From NCBI RefSeq assembly GCF_001649575.2, contig NC_051445.1, positions 7,898,392-7,962,391 of the forward strand: a DNA stretch of 64,000 bases, written 5' to 3'. The position numbers were made by a program, and so were the translations under genes. Under the pieces are notes generated by a model that saw only the letters and a list, made by a program, of their open reading frames with translations, was not told where the DNA came from and did not search any database. Positions within the stretch are counted from its first letter, which is position 1, and the number at the start of each line of letters is the position of its first letter. Shown piece after piece: positions 61,728 through 64,000 of this stretch. This stretch comes from Kryptolebias marmoratus. Its lineage: Eukaryota; Chordata; Actinopteri; Cyprinodontiformes; Rivulidae.

Positions 61728-64000
61728 GTGTGTGTGGTTTTTTTTGTTTTTTTTTTCTTGATTTACCTCAAGAATGAATAATTTTATGTAATGTATCATG
61801 ATATATTTTCCAGTCTGCTTGAAATATATTATGCACTTGCTATAAACAAACCGTTTCCACAGCTGAGGGTTTGCAAGAAAATGTCTTAAAAATAAACTGT
61901 TATTGCATGTCAGCTGGTTCCATTTTCTTGTTCAGAAGTTCTTAGTGTCACATTTTGACAAACATGGCACTGTACATATTCTATTTCTATACTATCATCT
62001 TGCTTGTTTTATAAAACAAGACAGAGTCAGTGTTAGACAAATAACTTTCACCCCAAAGACAGGAGTTTCTGGCACATGTGTGATTATTTCTTGTGTGTCT
62101 TTTTTACTTAGCCAACAAACTACTTAGTCCGTAAAGTACTTGGCTTACTTTTCACATTAGATATTGTTCTCATCTGTGTCAAATTTAACCTTTTTCTTAA
62201 AAAGTCAGGTGACATCACAGCAGCAGAGAAAATTTGGCTACATTCTCATATCAAATTTAAATATGACGGACTTCTGAATATGTATTTTTACTATCCTGTG
62301 CATTTAATGAAGCAACAATAAGGATGCAACTAATATTTAAAATCAGATTTAGTTGTTTCTGCTAAAGACTGTATTTTCCAGAGTTAAAGCTATACCTTTT
62401 CAGACAAAATGTGATATCTGAAGGTGCTGCATTAGACTATTTTTTGCACAATGTCTTGCAATACTATTAACTGATTAAGCAATTAAACTTTAATTAAAAC
62501 AATTACATGCTGGCTTAAAATGAACAAGGAAGTCGGAAACAGCAGATGTCATTATGCATTAACTCATGCAGACGTAATGTGAGGAAACACTTAATAACAC
62601 TTAGGCATTTGTTTATTAGCAGTGTCTGTATGCATATATGCATTGCTTGGTGTGTGTATGTACAACATGAGAAGTCAGGGAGAGAGTGAAACGTGCGCTA
62701 CTGTGTCAGACTGTCTGCTTGTATCGACACCAGAGGTGTTGTGTGAAGTGTGTAATGTGTTCAGGATGTATGTTTATTTCCACTGCTCTGAATTTGTGTC
62801 AAAATGTCAGACGGGATTAACGTCACTGAGTTAGCAGGGTTTTAAAGACACTCGGTGTGCGAGTGTGTTTGCTTAGATGGTCTTGAGTAGCAGTGAAATG
62901 TTGTGTCAAAATGTCAGTTTGGATTTATCTCTTTATGTGAGTCTTATTGTAATTCGTGTCTACGGTGATGGCATTGTTTCTGTTCTCATCTGTCAGTCAG
63001 CGTATCTTCGGTCTTTGCACTGGTCTTTTGTCCAAGTGTGCTTGTGGAGCTGCACACTTGTTACATGCATGTGTGCAGCACATCAGCACCAGCTCTGTGA
63101 GTTTAAAGATCAGTACATGAGGTTGTTTCAGCAAACGCAGAGCCATTTGGTTTTCTGCTGTTCATTAAACAGTCTGTCTGTCCATCCGCCTGCTTGGCTA
63201 ATAGGCTTTATAGCTGCCTGAATGACAGTATCTGTGGGTGTTTGAAAGACTGAAAATGTCTTAAAATCTTCTCGTGCAAATGTCCTTAATACAGTTTAGA
63301 GACTATATCTGTCCCTATGTCGTTACTTTATTCAGGAGGAATAAGAGAAAAGAGGACTTGTAGTACAATAAGCTTCTTTTTTATCTGAACATAATTACTA
63401 AACTCACTTGCACCTAATGTTCCCTAACAATTCCCCTGGGTTCTGTTTGTATTGCTAATGTACAGTTTCATTTTAATTATGTTGTTCTATAAGAAAATGG
63501 ACTCAGCTTTGTTTTGGTATTGTAATTTAAAAGAGAGTTTCATTAAATAAGTTTACAGAATACCCAGGAATGACTGAATGCATGGCCACCTTCGACTGTG
63601 TGTTTGTGTTTCTTTCGGTCTAACTTGATGGATGAATAGGTAGCCTCCTTCCTATCTTTGCTGCTGTCTGCATGACCAAATAGTTTGCAGGGCTGGCTGG
63701 CAGGGAGTGCGTCTGGCATTTGCCCAGAAACATTACTCCTTAGTCCCAGTTTCCTGTGTGAATATTTAATGAGGGCAGCATGCATGCTAATAGGCCTGCT
63801 GTAATTACCTCTTTCTCTGCTCTCGCCCTATTTCTCAGGCCACTGGTGCCCATTGACAGTGTTATTTTTAGATTGCTGTAATGATGACGCTCCCCCGTCA
63901 CAAACATTTTCCACATTGCAGATTAGTGGAGTCAAACTCTCCCCTGTCCCCTTTTTTTGAGGCATTTCCATTCTAACTTTCCCATTGCGTCCTCCCTGCT
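61728..64000 (+). other. Gene 2 intron 1, last segment to window end
   Basis: Unique AT-rich sequence with GT-rich patches near 62620-63110. The end (about 63760-63905) has a constrained look, with TTTAATGAGGGCAGCATGC and CTGTAATTACC. No acceptor followed by an Ig-like exon is visible, so exon 2 of gene 2 lies beyond 64 kb. Confidence 0.55.

Overview
The window is nuclear DNA of a vertebrate, almost certainly a teleost fish. Coding sequence is split into short exons with GT/AG splice sites, most of the DNA is AT-rich and CpG-poor, one CpG-rich promoter stands out, and the interspersed repeats are types I associate with teleost genomes: a tRNA-derived SINE, the 3' end of a non-LTR element, and several foldback or MITE-like elements. 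There is no bacterial, viral or CRISPR content. Homology statements come from memory and reading, not from a search.

Layout. (1) Positions 806-11009, plus strand: a complete seven-exon gene for a 304-residue single-pass type I membrane protein with a signal peptide, two immunoglobulin-like domains, one transmembrane helix and a short cytoplasmic tail. All exon phases join without a break. I cannot name its family with confidence. (2) About 11.2-16.85 kb: intergenic DNA with a foldback repeat, a possible conserved regulatory block near 12.1-12.4 kb and an inverted copy of a repeat array. (3) About 16.86-17.53 kb: a CpG island holding the first coding exon (17194 or 17257 to 17332) of a second plus-strand gene. 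This exon encodes a signal peptide and ends in a phase-1 donor. (4) 17333-64000: no continuation of gene 2 is recognisable, so this is read as its first intron (more than 46.6 kb) running off the window. It contains repeats, low-complexity tracts, a few regulatory-looking blocks, and on the minus strand at 24090-24617 a 175-codon ORF with a signal-peptide-like start that ends exactly at a strong splice donor.

How the parts fit. The two genes are in tandem, about 6 kb apart, and both products enter the secretory pathway. Gene 2's phase-1 signal-peptide exon and huge first intron are typical of neuronal Ig-superfamily adhesion genes, but exon 2 is outside the window and the family stays open. 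The items most worth checking are the unassigned two-Ig receptor, the nested minus-strand ORF, and a three-site dispersed family of roughly 175-320 bp repeat units present in both orientations.
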